Of a stretch of 64,000 bases of DNA, positions 18,701 to 29,400 are shown piece by piece. Below the pieces are notes generated by a model that was not told the DNA's origin, did not search any database, and worked only from the letters and a program-made list of their open reading frames with translations. The DNA is from Escherichia marmotae (lineage in GTDB: Bacteria; Pseudomonadota; Gammaproteobacteria; Enterobacterales; Enterobacteriaceae). Numbering within the stretch: the first letter of the stretch is position 1; each line of letters opens with the position of its first letter. A program made the translations under genes and the position numbers. The stretch lies in the NCBI RefSeq assembly GCF_002900365.1, contig NZ_CP025980.1:84810-148809 (forward strand), read 5' to 3'.

Positions 18701-19828
18701 CGCCCTGATTAACTGAATCAAACAGAACAATCTCGCCATTATCTCCGGTAAACAACAGGTTTTTACCAGCATTCAGGTTATTATTATTTTTACCATGCAT
18801 ATCAAAAACAATATTTCCTTGGGTCAGACACCCAACACTATTTACGGAGTCATATTGCCATTTCAATATCCCCTTACCAGATCTATAATTGATAATTTTG
18901 TCAAAGTCATTTTTTGGTTGTTGATTTAAAATATTTTCAGAAGTTACAACCCAACTATTTCCTGATATTGTCCTTGTCGATGTTACACCAATCAGCACCC
19001 ATTTTTTATAGAGAGTATCATATGCAAAAAGTGGAGACCCGCTATCCCCCATAATAAGATAGTTTGCCAGCATCCCTTGTGACGTTGAATATATATTGGC
19101 GCTCGGCGCTGTGATCATTTTCCCGTTATTATACGGTTCTAATCCACCGACCGTGCCACCTGTAAGAAAACTACCTCTTGTAGCTACATGATAGAGTTTC
19201 CCATTTTTATCTTTGGTAAATTGCTGTCCCCCCCCCAAACGATAAAACTCAGAAAAACGCCCATCTGAACGATATCCACCATTAACATCTCCAATATCAG
19301 ACAGTTCAGCAGGAGCAACTTCTGTAACTATTTTACTCAAACGGCGAGTTTGTAGATCCAGATTACCACTTTTGTTTGTACCTACAGCGGTATATATATT
19401 ATTTTTATATCCAAAACTCATGGTGTCGGAACCATTAACGTGTTTAGCTGTAACAACATACTGTGGAGAATAAAGAGTATGGTCTCCCGGAGGAAGTATT
19501 CCTGTTGCTATAGTTGCGCTACTAAAATCAATCATCGGTGCTTTATCAAGAGTGCCAAGATGATTGCCTTGTTTATCATATATTTCAAGGTTAGTAGCCC
19601 CAGGAATGAAACTACCTTTATTTTCAGCAAAATCTCTGAATGTTTGATATGGTATATCTGATCTGACTATTGCAGATTATGATGGGAAAGATAAACATGT
19701 AGAGAACAACACAAGACCTGTTACGGGTATTTTTTTTGCATTTTTTTATTAAAATTTTTTGTCAACTCAGATGCAGCAATAAGAGCCCCCGCTATATTAC
19801 TGTATTTTAGTGCATATCTCTTATCCAC
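15732..19828 (-). pseudogene. SepA/EatA/Pic-like serine protease autotransporter, signal region broken
   Basis: A 1267-residue frame ends at 15732. It has the SPATE protease domain with GDSGSPLFAYD (catalytic Ser), a long beta-helical passenger, the conserved junction EVNNLNKRMGDLHDINGEAG and a C-terminal barrel ending NANFRYSF. Homology continues upstream of its first ATG: SDIPYQTFRDFAENKGSF is in frame but follows a TAA just after the signal region. A SPATE-type extended signal peptide begins at GTG 19828 (MDKRYALKYSNIAGALIAAS) but shifts frame at a run of eight A around 19731; nine A would restore it. The whole span is then about 1365 codons, the size of SepA and EatA. Two lesions (frameshift and TAA) make secretion unlikely. 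Family role: secreted proteases cleaving mucins or host proteins. Which SPATE it is needs a tree; the passenger start is closest to SepA/EatA and Pic in my memory. Confidence 0.87.
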
Positions 19829-20270
19829 TATTCCCCCCTATCCAAATGAAATATTTTAAAAACATCACTCTCTCCATATCACTTATAATATAAGGGATAT
19901 TTTTAAACTATTACTCACTCGACATGAGTTGCAATACAAAAAGAAGATAAAATTTTAATGAATAATTACCAATTCCTGTAGAGTCCCCCCAGATCATTAC
20001 TTCGTCTCCCTGTGACTATTTTTGGGTCTTGTTCAACTAATCAAAGCTGTAGTACAGGTAACGGCTAGCAATTAACAGTGAAATCCCCGCTCATTGTGGC
20101 ATGCCAATAGTGCCCGTTTTCATCCTGCACGCATGCCATTATCCAATTTATGATTAGGCTCAATATGCGCAGCCCCCCCCCCCCTATCAAACTGAAGTAG
20201 CCACTCTATCAATATCCTATATTTCATTTTGATACTTAGTTCCTTCAAAGATTTATATTCCCGAAGTACA
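19829..20270. other. Intergenic stretch with a 12-base C tract
   Basis: No gene is evident between the autotransporter and the yopJ-like gene. Holds an uninterrupted run of 12 C at 20173-20184, about 90 bases beyond the yopJ-like stop, and a GC-richer patch (19980-20160) that may be old IS sequence. Confidence 0.5.
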
Positions 20271-21134
20271 CTATAGATCAAGAAGTGTTTTATATTCAGT
20301 TATTCTCTTTTTATGCACTGAAACAGAGAACTCCTTTCCGTCTATGACGGATTTATAATTATCAATTCTGTTAAGGATGGTTTCATTTTTTTTGTTTATA
20401 ATTTTATCGGCTTCGTGTGGATTAGAATTTAAATATTTATTAAGGCGTCTTTTACTCTGAGTATGCTTATAAAAAGTTACCGGGAGATACAAATCCAACT
20501 TGTCATGTGGTAAAGGTACTTCACTATCATTTAATGTACCTTTGATATTATCTTCATGCATTTTCAATACAATATCTCTCTCGATGTAAAGTTTCTTTGC
20601 TAATGCAAGACAAAAAATACCGCATTCAGATGAACTTCGTTGAATATCCAATTCCACCATGGATAAATAGCAATCAGGTAATTGAGAACGTTGAACGACC
20701 ATTTTTACTCTTAATGCCAGCATTGCTGGTCCCATACTGTTAAAGTTTGCTGGCTCAAACAGTATCAGAGATGTTTTTCCATTTATATATTTACAGTCAA
20801 TCACACTAAAATGTATTCCATCTTCTCCCATGTTAATTATGAATCGGAAAGATCTATTTCCATGGTATACTTTTTTTATTTCCATCTCGAAGTCCTGTGG
20901 AGATGACAAAAATTTAAGATTCATCTCTGGATATTTATTGTTAGCTTGGATTATCAATGCAGGCATGATTTTTTTATCCACACTTGAATAATCTTTATGA
21001 TGCCACGAACCATCTGCTATATCCGTTTCCAACTGCGTTATAATATTATTGAGTTCTTCATTACTGATTAAAGAAGTAGTTTCTATTTTTGATGCGCAAC
21101 CGAAAGTTTTTAGTTGTGATGTTGATTTAATCAT
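20271..21134 (-). CDS. YopJ-family Ser/Thr acetyltransferase effector
   Basis: 287 residues, one short of Yersinia YopJ/YopP, with collinear similarity over the whole length as I remember that protein. Catalytic triad in place: His108 (GEDGIHFSVID), Glu127 (LILFEPANFNSMGPAML), Cys171 (DIQRSSSECGIFCLALAKK), each one residue before the YopJ positions 109/128/172. The C-terminal regulatory part DLYLPVTFYKHTQSKRRLNKY and NKKNETILNRIDN is present. Family role: type III effector activated by inositol hexakisphosphate that acetylates MAPK kinases and IKK-beta, blocking inflammatory signalling. Similarity appears closer to YopJ than to Salmonella AvrA. Strong ribosome site GAGGGAG before ATG 21134. 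AT-rich, complete and apparently functional. No member of this family is standard on Shigella pINV. Confidence 0.93.
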   Translation of the reverse strand: MIKSTSQLKTFGCASKIETTSLISNEELNNIITQLETDIADGSWHHKDYSSVDKKIMPALIIQANNKYPEMNLKFLSSPQDFEMEIKKVYHGNRSFRFIINMGEDGIHFSVIDCKYINGKTSLILFEPANFNSMGPAMLALRVKMVVQRSQLPDCYLSMVELDIQRSSSECGIFCLALAKKLYIERDIVLKMHEDNIKGTLNDSEVPLPHDKLDLYLPVTFYKHTQSKRRLNKYLNSNPHEADKIINKKNETILNRIDNYKSVIDGKEFSVSVHKKRITEYKTLLDL

Positions 21135-21596
21135 GCTTTGATTCTCCCTCAGGGAATTAACAGTGATATGATTTTATAATCCTGATAAACAGGATTTTCT
21201 CCAGAGACATGAGTTAATATTTAAGAGAGCAGAAAAAACACTCCAGCTCCATGCGCTCGCCTAATCATCTTTGCGCATTGTCACAACAGTCATTGAATCG
21301 CGGGGCGTTCCCATCATTAACTCGATGTTCTTTCCTAATTAGCTGCGCCTGTTTTACAGGTGTATGAGAGTTGAAAGACACGGGGAACTATCACGACCAG
21401 GAACTGATCGCATCCTGTCGGGTTCCGTCTGAGCAGACTGACAGCGGGGACAATGAATATTAACGCGGGCCATAAACAAACCTCAAAAGCGAGTAATACA
21501 CCACATTCAATCAATTAAATTGTCAGTACCATATTTCTGATGTTAACAAAAAACAATATTAACACACAAATAAAAAAACCATTTCCATCAAAAGTA
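21135..21596. other. Intergenic stretch upstream of the yopJ-like gene
   Basis: Divergent region between the yopJ-like gene (minus) and a MxiE-type promoter (plus). No frame of note. The block 21230-21500 is richer in GC and may be residual IS sequence. No MxiE box facing the yopJ-like gene was seen. Confidence 0.45.
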
Positions 21597-21638
21597 GTAT
21601 CGTTTTTTTATAGTTGAATCCATTCTGTTTTTTATACT
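21597..21638 (+). promoter_or_regulatory. Exact MxiE box with -10 element
   Basis: GTATCGTTTTTTTATAG at 21597-21613 fits the Shigella MxiE box consensus (GTATCGTTTTTTTANAG) at every position. TATACT at 21633-21638 is where the -10 element should be for a box at about -49 to -33. In Shigella this promoter type responds to MxiE with IpgC once secretion is active. It points right, but 35 bases beyond the -10 an IS1 copy is inserted in the leader. Confidence 0.85.
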
Positions 21639-21687
21639 ATGAAAATAATCGCTTTTATAAGAGTAACTTACCAGGTGGTGACTCCAA

Positions 21688-22083
21688 TTAGTAGAACATA
21701 TATTTTTCGATAAAGGCACCGATGACTTTTTCATGAAGTTCTACAGAGCGCGAGAAACAGATAGTTCTGCGGGCCAGACGTTTGATTCGGGTTCTCAGGG
21801 TCAGATTGTTGCGCTCAATGCGCTGAGTAAAAATCTTACCAGTCAGATGCTTCTCCTTCGGTAACTCTCTGGTATAACTACCCCATTCGTCAGTGGTCAA
21901 CATACCGATGGTAAAAGGGGCAAGCAGCGCCAGCAATTCACGACAGGTTTCATCAGTCCGGGGGCCAAAAGTGTAGGCCAGAACGCCACCAGTTTTCGTG
22001 TTGTACGCGTACCAGAGCCAGTACTGTCGCGCTTTACTGCCGACAAAACTCCATTGCTCATCAAGTTCGCAGATGAGTGCCAT
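21688..22083 (-). CDS. insB: IS1 InsB transposase part
   Basis: 131 residues from this start: ICELDEQWSFVGSKARQYWL, then TTDEWGSYTRELPKEKHLTG and ERNNLTLRTRIKRLARRT, covering the DDE domain. In IS1 the active enzyme is an InsA-InsB' fusion made by -1 frameshifting, so the true reading extends upstream toward insA. Confidence 0.93.
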   Translation of the reverse strand: MALICELDEQWSFVGSKARQYWLWYAYNTKTGGVLAYTFGPRTDETCRELLALLAPFTIGMLTTDEWGSYTRELPKEKHLTGKIFTQRIERNNLTLRTRIKRLARRTICFSRSVELHEKVIGAFIEKYMFY

Positions 22084-22109
22084 ATCAGCATGAGCGACCG
22101 GGGATGACG

Positions 22110-22382
22110 TTATTCTTCGTGGCGAGAGTTTTTTAAAGTCCGGATGACTGTATTAATGCCGATTTTCAGCGTACGGGCAGTATCGCGAACTCCGGCACCG
22201 TTGAAAGCCATTTCAGTGATTTGGTCTTTAACTCCCGGTTTACGGGCCTCGTAACGGTAAGTGAGCTGAAACACTCGATGACAGTCACGGCAGCGAAATC
22301 GATCATGTCCTTTTGGGTTCTTCCCGTGACGGTAAACCTGAACGGACTGGCAACGGGGGCAATGAAGGTTAACTGTGACCAT
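22110..22382 (-). CDS. insA: IS1 InsA
   Basis: 90 residues with the zinc-finger part (CPRCQSVQVYRHGKNPKGHD, CRDCHRVF) and the helix-turn-helix DTARTLKIGINTVIRTLK. Acts as repressor of IS1 and as the N-terminal part of the fused transposase. Confidence 0.93.
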   Translation of the reverse strand: MVTVNLHCPRCQSVQVYRHGKNPKGHDRFRCRDCHRVFQLTYRYEARKPGVKDQITEMAFNGAGVRDTARTLKIGINTVIRTLKNSRHEE

Positions 22383-22439
22383 GAAAGAACCTTAAAAGTG
22401 ACTATTATACCCCTAATTCAACTAATTGGAGGCATTACC

Positions 22440-23411
22440 ACTTACCAAATATAACTGAACAGGTATTATATTATCAATAAATTGCAATCTTTCATTATAT
22501 AATGAAAGATTTTTATAAGAATATTTCCGGTACATATGCTGTTTCCTTTACTGCATGGGGTCAATGGGTAAATAAGCGCTTCCCAGAGAATACAAGGAGG
22601 CAGCAGTCCCTACAACTTATAACCATGGTGTTGGCCTGCAACCACCTGAATCTTATCGATGGTCATGGTTATCGCTGGATGGTTGTTTGACATTCCCTAT
22701 CGCCCCGGGCAAAAAACCGACAGACCAGGGAAAGCAAGAAGTAAAATGTAGTCTCATGACTGGTGCTGACGTACTTCCGCACTCACTTGTTGTCGCAAGG
22801 AGGGAAATACTCACGACGTCAGACTGGCTGCTGATACGCTTGACGCGCTACAGACGAATAACCCGGCAGGAAAATTATTCTTCGTCTGGATATGAGTTAC
22901 GACACCGAATGGTTGAAAAGGTTCGACGCGATGACCCCCATATTCAGTCGAGAACAGAGGAGTCAGATACCAGCAGGAATATCGATTTCAAAGCCCGCCG
23001 ATAGGTAGTAGAGAGGACTCAACGCGGAATGAATCGTTTTCGTAGAGTATTGATCCGGCGGGAAAAGAAAGCCGAAAATTATGAGGTTCTGTTGCATTTT
23101 ACCCACAGATTTATCATCTGGATAAAATCCTATTGGAATAGGCTCATAGAAGTTTAATTACTCTCTAGTTTATTTAGTGCTGACTGGAAGATAGTAATTT
23201 GGAACTCGAGACTACGTTGTCTATACGGTTGATATAAGTTAAAAAGGCATCAGACGATATGGAGGTATTAAAAATAAACATATGACATGACATGTCATTG
23301 TTTTTATAGAATATTTAAATTCACCCCTTCTCAGGGGAAGATTTTAAACACTTTAACGATTAAAGATTTCATTATTCGTTAATTAATAAAATGTTTTATA
23401 GAGATATTATT
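22440..23411. other. Decayed coding sequence between IS1 and lifA
   Basis: After IS1 a short frame (22502, MKDFYKNISGTYAVSF) sits where a gene driven by the MxiE box should begin, but it stops after 62 residues. Downstream, pieces of one old gene appear in different frames: SYRWSWLSLDGCLTFPIAPG, TLDALQTNNPAGKLFFV, then MSYDTEWLKRFDAMTPIFSR and SQIPAGISISKPAD up to about 23000. I do not recognise it. From about 23100 to 23411 the sequence is AT-rich and non-coding and presumably holds the lifA promoter. Confidence 0.5.
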
Positions 23412-26400
23412 ATGAGATTACCAGAAAAAAATCCTTTTTCCCCAATAAATAATTCCCCCACAGCGCAAGAAATACAAAAAGAAACGAAAGACACAACACC
23501 TCCACAACAAAACTCTCGTCACATTAAACCAATCAAAACAGTATCAGAAGCGCAGTTGCGCTTCTTTGACAAAATAGTTTTGAAAGAAAACTCTGTGGAA
23601 GATGTTGTTACTATTGGAAAACTGATCCAGAAAGAAATTCAGCAACAAGAGCACAGAACATACTCACCATCCTATCATTCAGGCAACTGGAAATCATCGT
23701 TGTTGCACAACTTCCTACTTAGTCTTTCGAATCTTTATAATGGCCGACAGCCGATAGAGGATGATCTCTCCTCAGATATAGGCGACATAAAAAGCACAAA
23801 CATATTTAGAAGTAAAACCTCAGTAAAAACAAGCAGTTTCAGACACACCCCTGTTGCAGCAATCAAATATTTTGAACAGGTAATAACATCAACTAATAAT
23901 ATGGATACAAATACCCCCCTGGAAATAAACAAAACAGTCAGTAAAAATCTACTGAAAGAAAGAAAAAATACATCAAAAAACGACAGTTCGCTTTCCCATT
24001 CATATGGTAAAACGAAAAGAAAAAAACGCTCTCCTATAGTTGAGAAAAATACTCAACAAATGCTAACACCAGAAACTTTTGACCAGAAGCTTCAACTTAG
24101 CGACGAACAGAAAAACAGCCATAAAACAGAAATCATAGGAATAAAGAAAGCCATTACGGGCTACAATCAATTAAAGGAAAAAAATAGTCGTGAAGGTTTA
24201 AATTTTCTACAGGCGCAAGCTGACTTATTAACAAGTCTCAAGGAGAAAATTTCCACATCAGAAACTGCCTCTAAAAATATAGAGGCATTGATAGCAGATA
24301 TAAAAAAAGAATACTATTCACATACCGTAGATATTGAGAAAAACATTCATGCTATATGGGTAGCAGGTTCCCCACCTGAAAGTATAACTGACTATATCAA
24401 AGCTTTTCTGAAAACCTATGATGACTTTAATTACTATCTTTGGGTTGATGAAAATGCTTTTGGTGCGGCAAAATTCACCAGCATTTTAAAACAAATAGCT
24501 TTTGATTTAGCATGTAAAGATATTCAACAGAACACTCAGAAAAAAAACATAGATTTTATTAATAAATACAATGAAATAAGAGAAAAATACAACAATAGCC
24601 CATCAGGGCAACAGGAGTATTTGAATCAACTTAGAGAAATTTATGATGATTATCAAAAAATAGCCACTCCACTGAAGCACTGGTTTAACGCACTTTTTTT
24701 AAAAAACATGATCAAACTCCAGGATGATTTCTTCAACCACTGTATTGTGAAAGGAGTTACAGAAATCAATGATGAATCACGAATAAATTATCTCCAGAAT
24801 GTAATTAAGTTATCTGAAGATGATATTAATAGCTTTTACAAAACTATTAATAGCAATAAAGAAACAGTAACAAAAATCATTCATAACTTACAGCGTGAGT
24901 TTGGTGAAAATCGCATTTCGATTAAAGACGTTAATACGTTAACTTCTTTATCAAAGGCAGAAAATAATCATAACTATCAAACGGAAATGCTTCTTCGCTG
25001 GAACTATCCTGCCGCCTCAGACCTGCTCAGAATGTATATTCTTAAAGAGCATGGTGGCATCTATACTGATACTGATATGATGCCGGCATATTCTAAACAA
25101 GTGATTTTTAAAATCATGATGGAAACAAAAGGAGATAATCGTTTCCTGGAAGACTTAAAGCTACGCCGTGCAATATCTGATGGTGTGTTAAAGCATGTTA
25201 ATAAGCAAAGTCTGGATGATGTCAACTATGATGGAATCGTTGATGCAGATAAAAAAGTTATTAGCAATATATTAGCGTCAATATCTAAACTACCTGAAGA
25301 TAATATTTTCACTAAGATCGACACAACTATCCCACGCGATACAATGCCCATTCTTCGTCGCTACCATCTATGGCCCAACGGATGGAATATTCGTGGACTC
25401 AATGGGTTTATGCTATCACATAAAGGTAGTGAAGTTGTTGAGGCTGTTATCGCTGGCCAGAATCAGGCTTATAGAGAACTAAGAAGGATAAGAGATAATG
25501 TTCTGAGTGAACTATACTTCAAACAGACTGATGACATATCTTCACTCCCATATACAGACAAAGTGGGAGGGATACTGGTAAAAAAATACCTTTCCGGTAG
25601 TCTTTTTTCCAATTTCAGACAAGATACTATTATTCCGGAAGCGCTGAGTACCCTTCAGATATCCGGTCCGGATTTGATTCAAAGAAAAATGCTGCAATTT
25701 TTCCGTGGCAGAGGTGTGTTAGGAGAAGACTTCATCAATGAAAAAAAATTAGGTGATAAAGCTTATATTGGCGTATACAAAACAACAGGTACAGGAAAAT
25801 ATGACTGGTTAAATCCTGTGTCTGTCGGTGTTAATGATGTCACTCCTGCGGATGAAAGCACCTGGTGCATAGGAAAAAGCAGGTGTGTCGATGACTTCCT
25901 GTACAAAGATGTTTCAAAAATAAAAACAGAAAATCTTCCTGAACTGTTTTTAACCCAAATAGATACTGATAAATTTATCTCACAATGGGCCACTAAGACT
26001 AAGAAAGACTTTAAAAAAGAAATACAAAGTCTTACTGAGCGCTATAATGATTTAATTGAGGCATCTGGCATCGACTTTAAAACTCTTTTTGAAACAGACC
26101 AAATGATCTATATGCTCATGCTAGAAATAAATGATGACATAGCAAAAAGGTCTTTGTTTTCACTTCAGGTACAGATTGCCGAAAAAATTCGGAGGATGAA
26201 CAACCCTGTAGAAAACAAAATAAATCTTTATCCTGATTTATATAAAAATATTGATAACGACCTTAGATTATCTATAAAATCATTCCTTGCAAGCAACCCT
26301 CACACTCATATAAACATTTTTTATAGTGACAAAGCAGAGCATAATCTTTTCATAAAAGAATTATTCTCCCTCGCCATTATGGAAAGGGAATTAAGAAATA

Positions 26401-29400
26401 TTCTTAATGATATGAGTAAACATAAGACACCTGAAAACTGGGAAGGGAGGGTAATGCTAGAACGATATCTTGAGTTAACAATGAAAGATCATCTTGGCCT
26501 ACTATCATCTCAGGAAGCTAATGCTCTTCTTGAAACATCCAGCTTCATTTATGAAAATAATGAGTTGAATGAGAAAGTAGAGTCAGTTAAAAATAAAATA
26601 AATTCAAATGAACTCTATTTTGATATAATAAAAGAAGATTATAATATATGGCAGGATCTTTCCACAAGTTCAAATAAAGCCGAACTTATTAAAACATTAA
26701 AAAAAATATCAGGTAATACTGAGAGCAAAATTCAGTATGATATCTTTCTTGATAAATTTGAAAGAAGGTATATAGATAGTATTCATGGAAAATTACGGAA
26801 AATTATCAAGGAGTTCAATGGCAATCCCCGTATAGCTATCCAGAACATTGATAAAGTACTCTTCAGTGGACAGGTACTTGATCGTCTGCATAGTGAAGGA
26901 TATGTATTTTCTGATTTAAACACCTTATCTCGTTACACTATGACCGGACTAGGAATTACAGGTGTGCATACCTCTGAGAATGTGCTACCAGGGCCCTCCT
27001 CTGCCTTAATTAATATATTAAAAGAACATTATGGCACAGATGATATTAGTGATAAGTTGTCACTGGTGTATAATTATATTTTGGATAAAAAAAAACCAGA
27101 ATTAATCCCTGTTGAACTTACAAACAAACTATCACAATTATCTCTAAATGAATTGTTGACCCCTGTAGCCGGTCAAAGTGTCAATCTCTTGGGGATGGGG
27201 TATTCATCCAATAATGGCAAAATTACTGAGCAGGTAATGCTCAGTGCTGCTGATGGATTTGAGAATCCAGTATCTGACTTTATGAATGCCTATCTTGAAG
27301 ATTTATATAAGATCCATGTAAGCATGCGGGAAAAAACACTCAATGAGCAGAATCTTCGCCAACTCATGGAAAACTCTGTGTCTTCATGTTTCTTAAGCGA
27401 ACAAAATATTAATAAATTACTCAACGAAGCGAAAAAAAGACCTTACCAATCTTTAACTGAAATACACCAGCATCTCTCTGGCCTACAAACTTTTGCCGAT
27501 GCAGCCCTTCCCTTACTCTCTGCCGCATTACCCGGAACCAGTAAGCTATTGCGCCGTGAGCAAGACTATGGACGTCCACCAGTTATAGCAATTCAGGATT
27601 CCACGTTTGTGGTTCCTTATAATTTCAAAGGTATTGGCTTTAATGAGAACCTTATATCTTCTGCACCTGTAGTAACTTCATTACATTTTATTGCTGAACA
27701 CGCTAAATACACCCTGCTCTCCTGGCCCGAATTTTACCGTCACCATGCACAGAGATGGTTCGAAATGGCTAAAGGATATGGTAGCCAAAATATCGACTTT
27801 CACCCTCAGTCACTTTTGATCTCCCCTGAAGGACGCTGTATGGGAATAGCCTTACTTTATCTCCATACTGAAAATACTGATCATTATGGTATTCTACAGG
27901 AAAACCTCATGACAGTCAGTGCACTCCATCAGACCTATAATCGTGATAAGCTGCCTCTAACTAAAGATGATAATACCCTACTGACCAGAACTCAGCGTCT
28001 GATTGAAATGCTGCAGTATCAGGGAAATAGACATATTACCGACGAATCGCTACTTCAAAAGACCGCATGGAAACCACAAAACCTATCCCGATTGTTTCTT
28101 GAAAAAGGTGTTAAGCGTGCTCTGATAACCACGCCTACCCATACCCTGGTACTGCAACAACTGGAAGATATTTTCCGGATCACTGATCCAAACTTTGGAC
28201 ACGCAGATTTCCGTTCTCTTCTGGATGCTCTGAAGTTTATTGAGGCTAGCATACAATTAACCCCAACACTTCAGGAGCATTATGGCCTATTAAACAAAAA
28301 GATTAGTGAAAATATACAAGTACATTATGCCGATTCAGATATGATCTGGAACAAGCTGTTACCAGTTAATGATGCAGGACTGAGCACCCGCCCTCAGCGC
28401 ACCACCGCAGACCGCCTGGCGGCTCTGGCTGAACCGGTCGCCGTTGCTGGTATCTCCCTGCCTGTAAAAACACTCTATGATATCGGCGCCACCCTCGACG
28501 GCCGGCGCATCACTGCGCTCCCCGCTCCGGAGCACATCCCCTCCCTGCGCCTGAATGGTGATGTACTGCATGATTATCTCTCCCGCACCGTCCTCACTCC
28601 GGAACAGGCGGATAACATTCGAAAAATTCTGCAGACTCAGGGACTGTATAGCGGCACCCGGCCCATCGACCCGGATATGATTAACGGGACACCCGATGAT
28701 ATGGTCTCATCACTGGTTCGCCTGCAACGGCAGGCGACACGGATAAAACAGCAACTCGCCGGCGTACTGGATACCCTGCAGCAGCGCTTCCGGCGTATTA
28801 CCCCCTCATCCGGTCGTCCTCTTTCTGTTGAACAGATTGAGCTGACTGATATCGGGAGCGGGCGATTCAGTCTTCAGGTCAGTGATGGTGAAAAGCAACA
28901 CACTGTTTCTGTGGAAGCGCCGGAAGTGGTGTCCCGTTTTCAGAAACTTTCTTCCATGCTTTCGGCACTCCCTGCCAGTGGGGTCATGGATTTCGATCTC
29001 GGCATGAGTGTGGTCGGTATTGTTCAGTATGCCCGCATGCTGCAGCAGGGGCAGGAAAGCAGTATTCTGGCCCATGTCAACCTGGCCATGGACGCCAAAC
29101 AGTTAGCCGAGGCCACTCTCGGTAGCATGATCCAGATTGCCGGGAATAAATTTCTCAATACAGAGGGGATCCAGGGATTCCGGCTGGAAAGTGCCGTCGC
29201 TGAAGGTCTGCGCTCAGCGGCGACCCGTACCGGAGGCACAATGGGCAAGGCGCTCTCCGCCAGTGCCCGCGTTCTTGAACTGCCCGTACTGGAAACCGCT
29301 CTTGGTACCTGGAATCTGTACAACAGTGTCACCCAGCTCCGGCAGGCCACACGCCATTCTGATATTATGGCGGCCCGGGTACAGGTCGCCTTTGACTCCA

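Larger units (their letters stand above)
21674..22439 (-). mobile_element. IS1-family element, copy 1
   Basis: 766 bp from GGTGGTGACTCC to GGAGGCATTACC with 8-bp target duplications ACTTACCA at 21666-21673 and 22440-22447. A divergent IS1 isoform. It sits in the transcribed leader behind the MxiE-type promoter. Confidence 0.92.
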
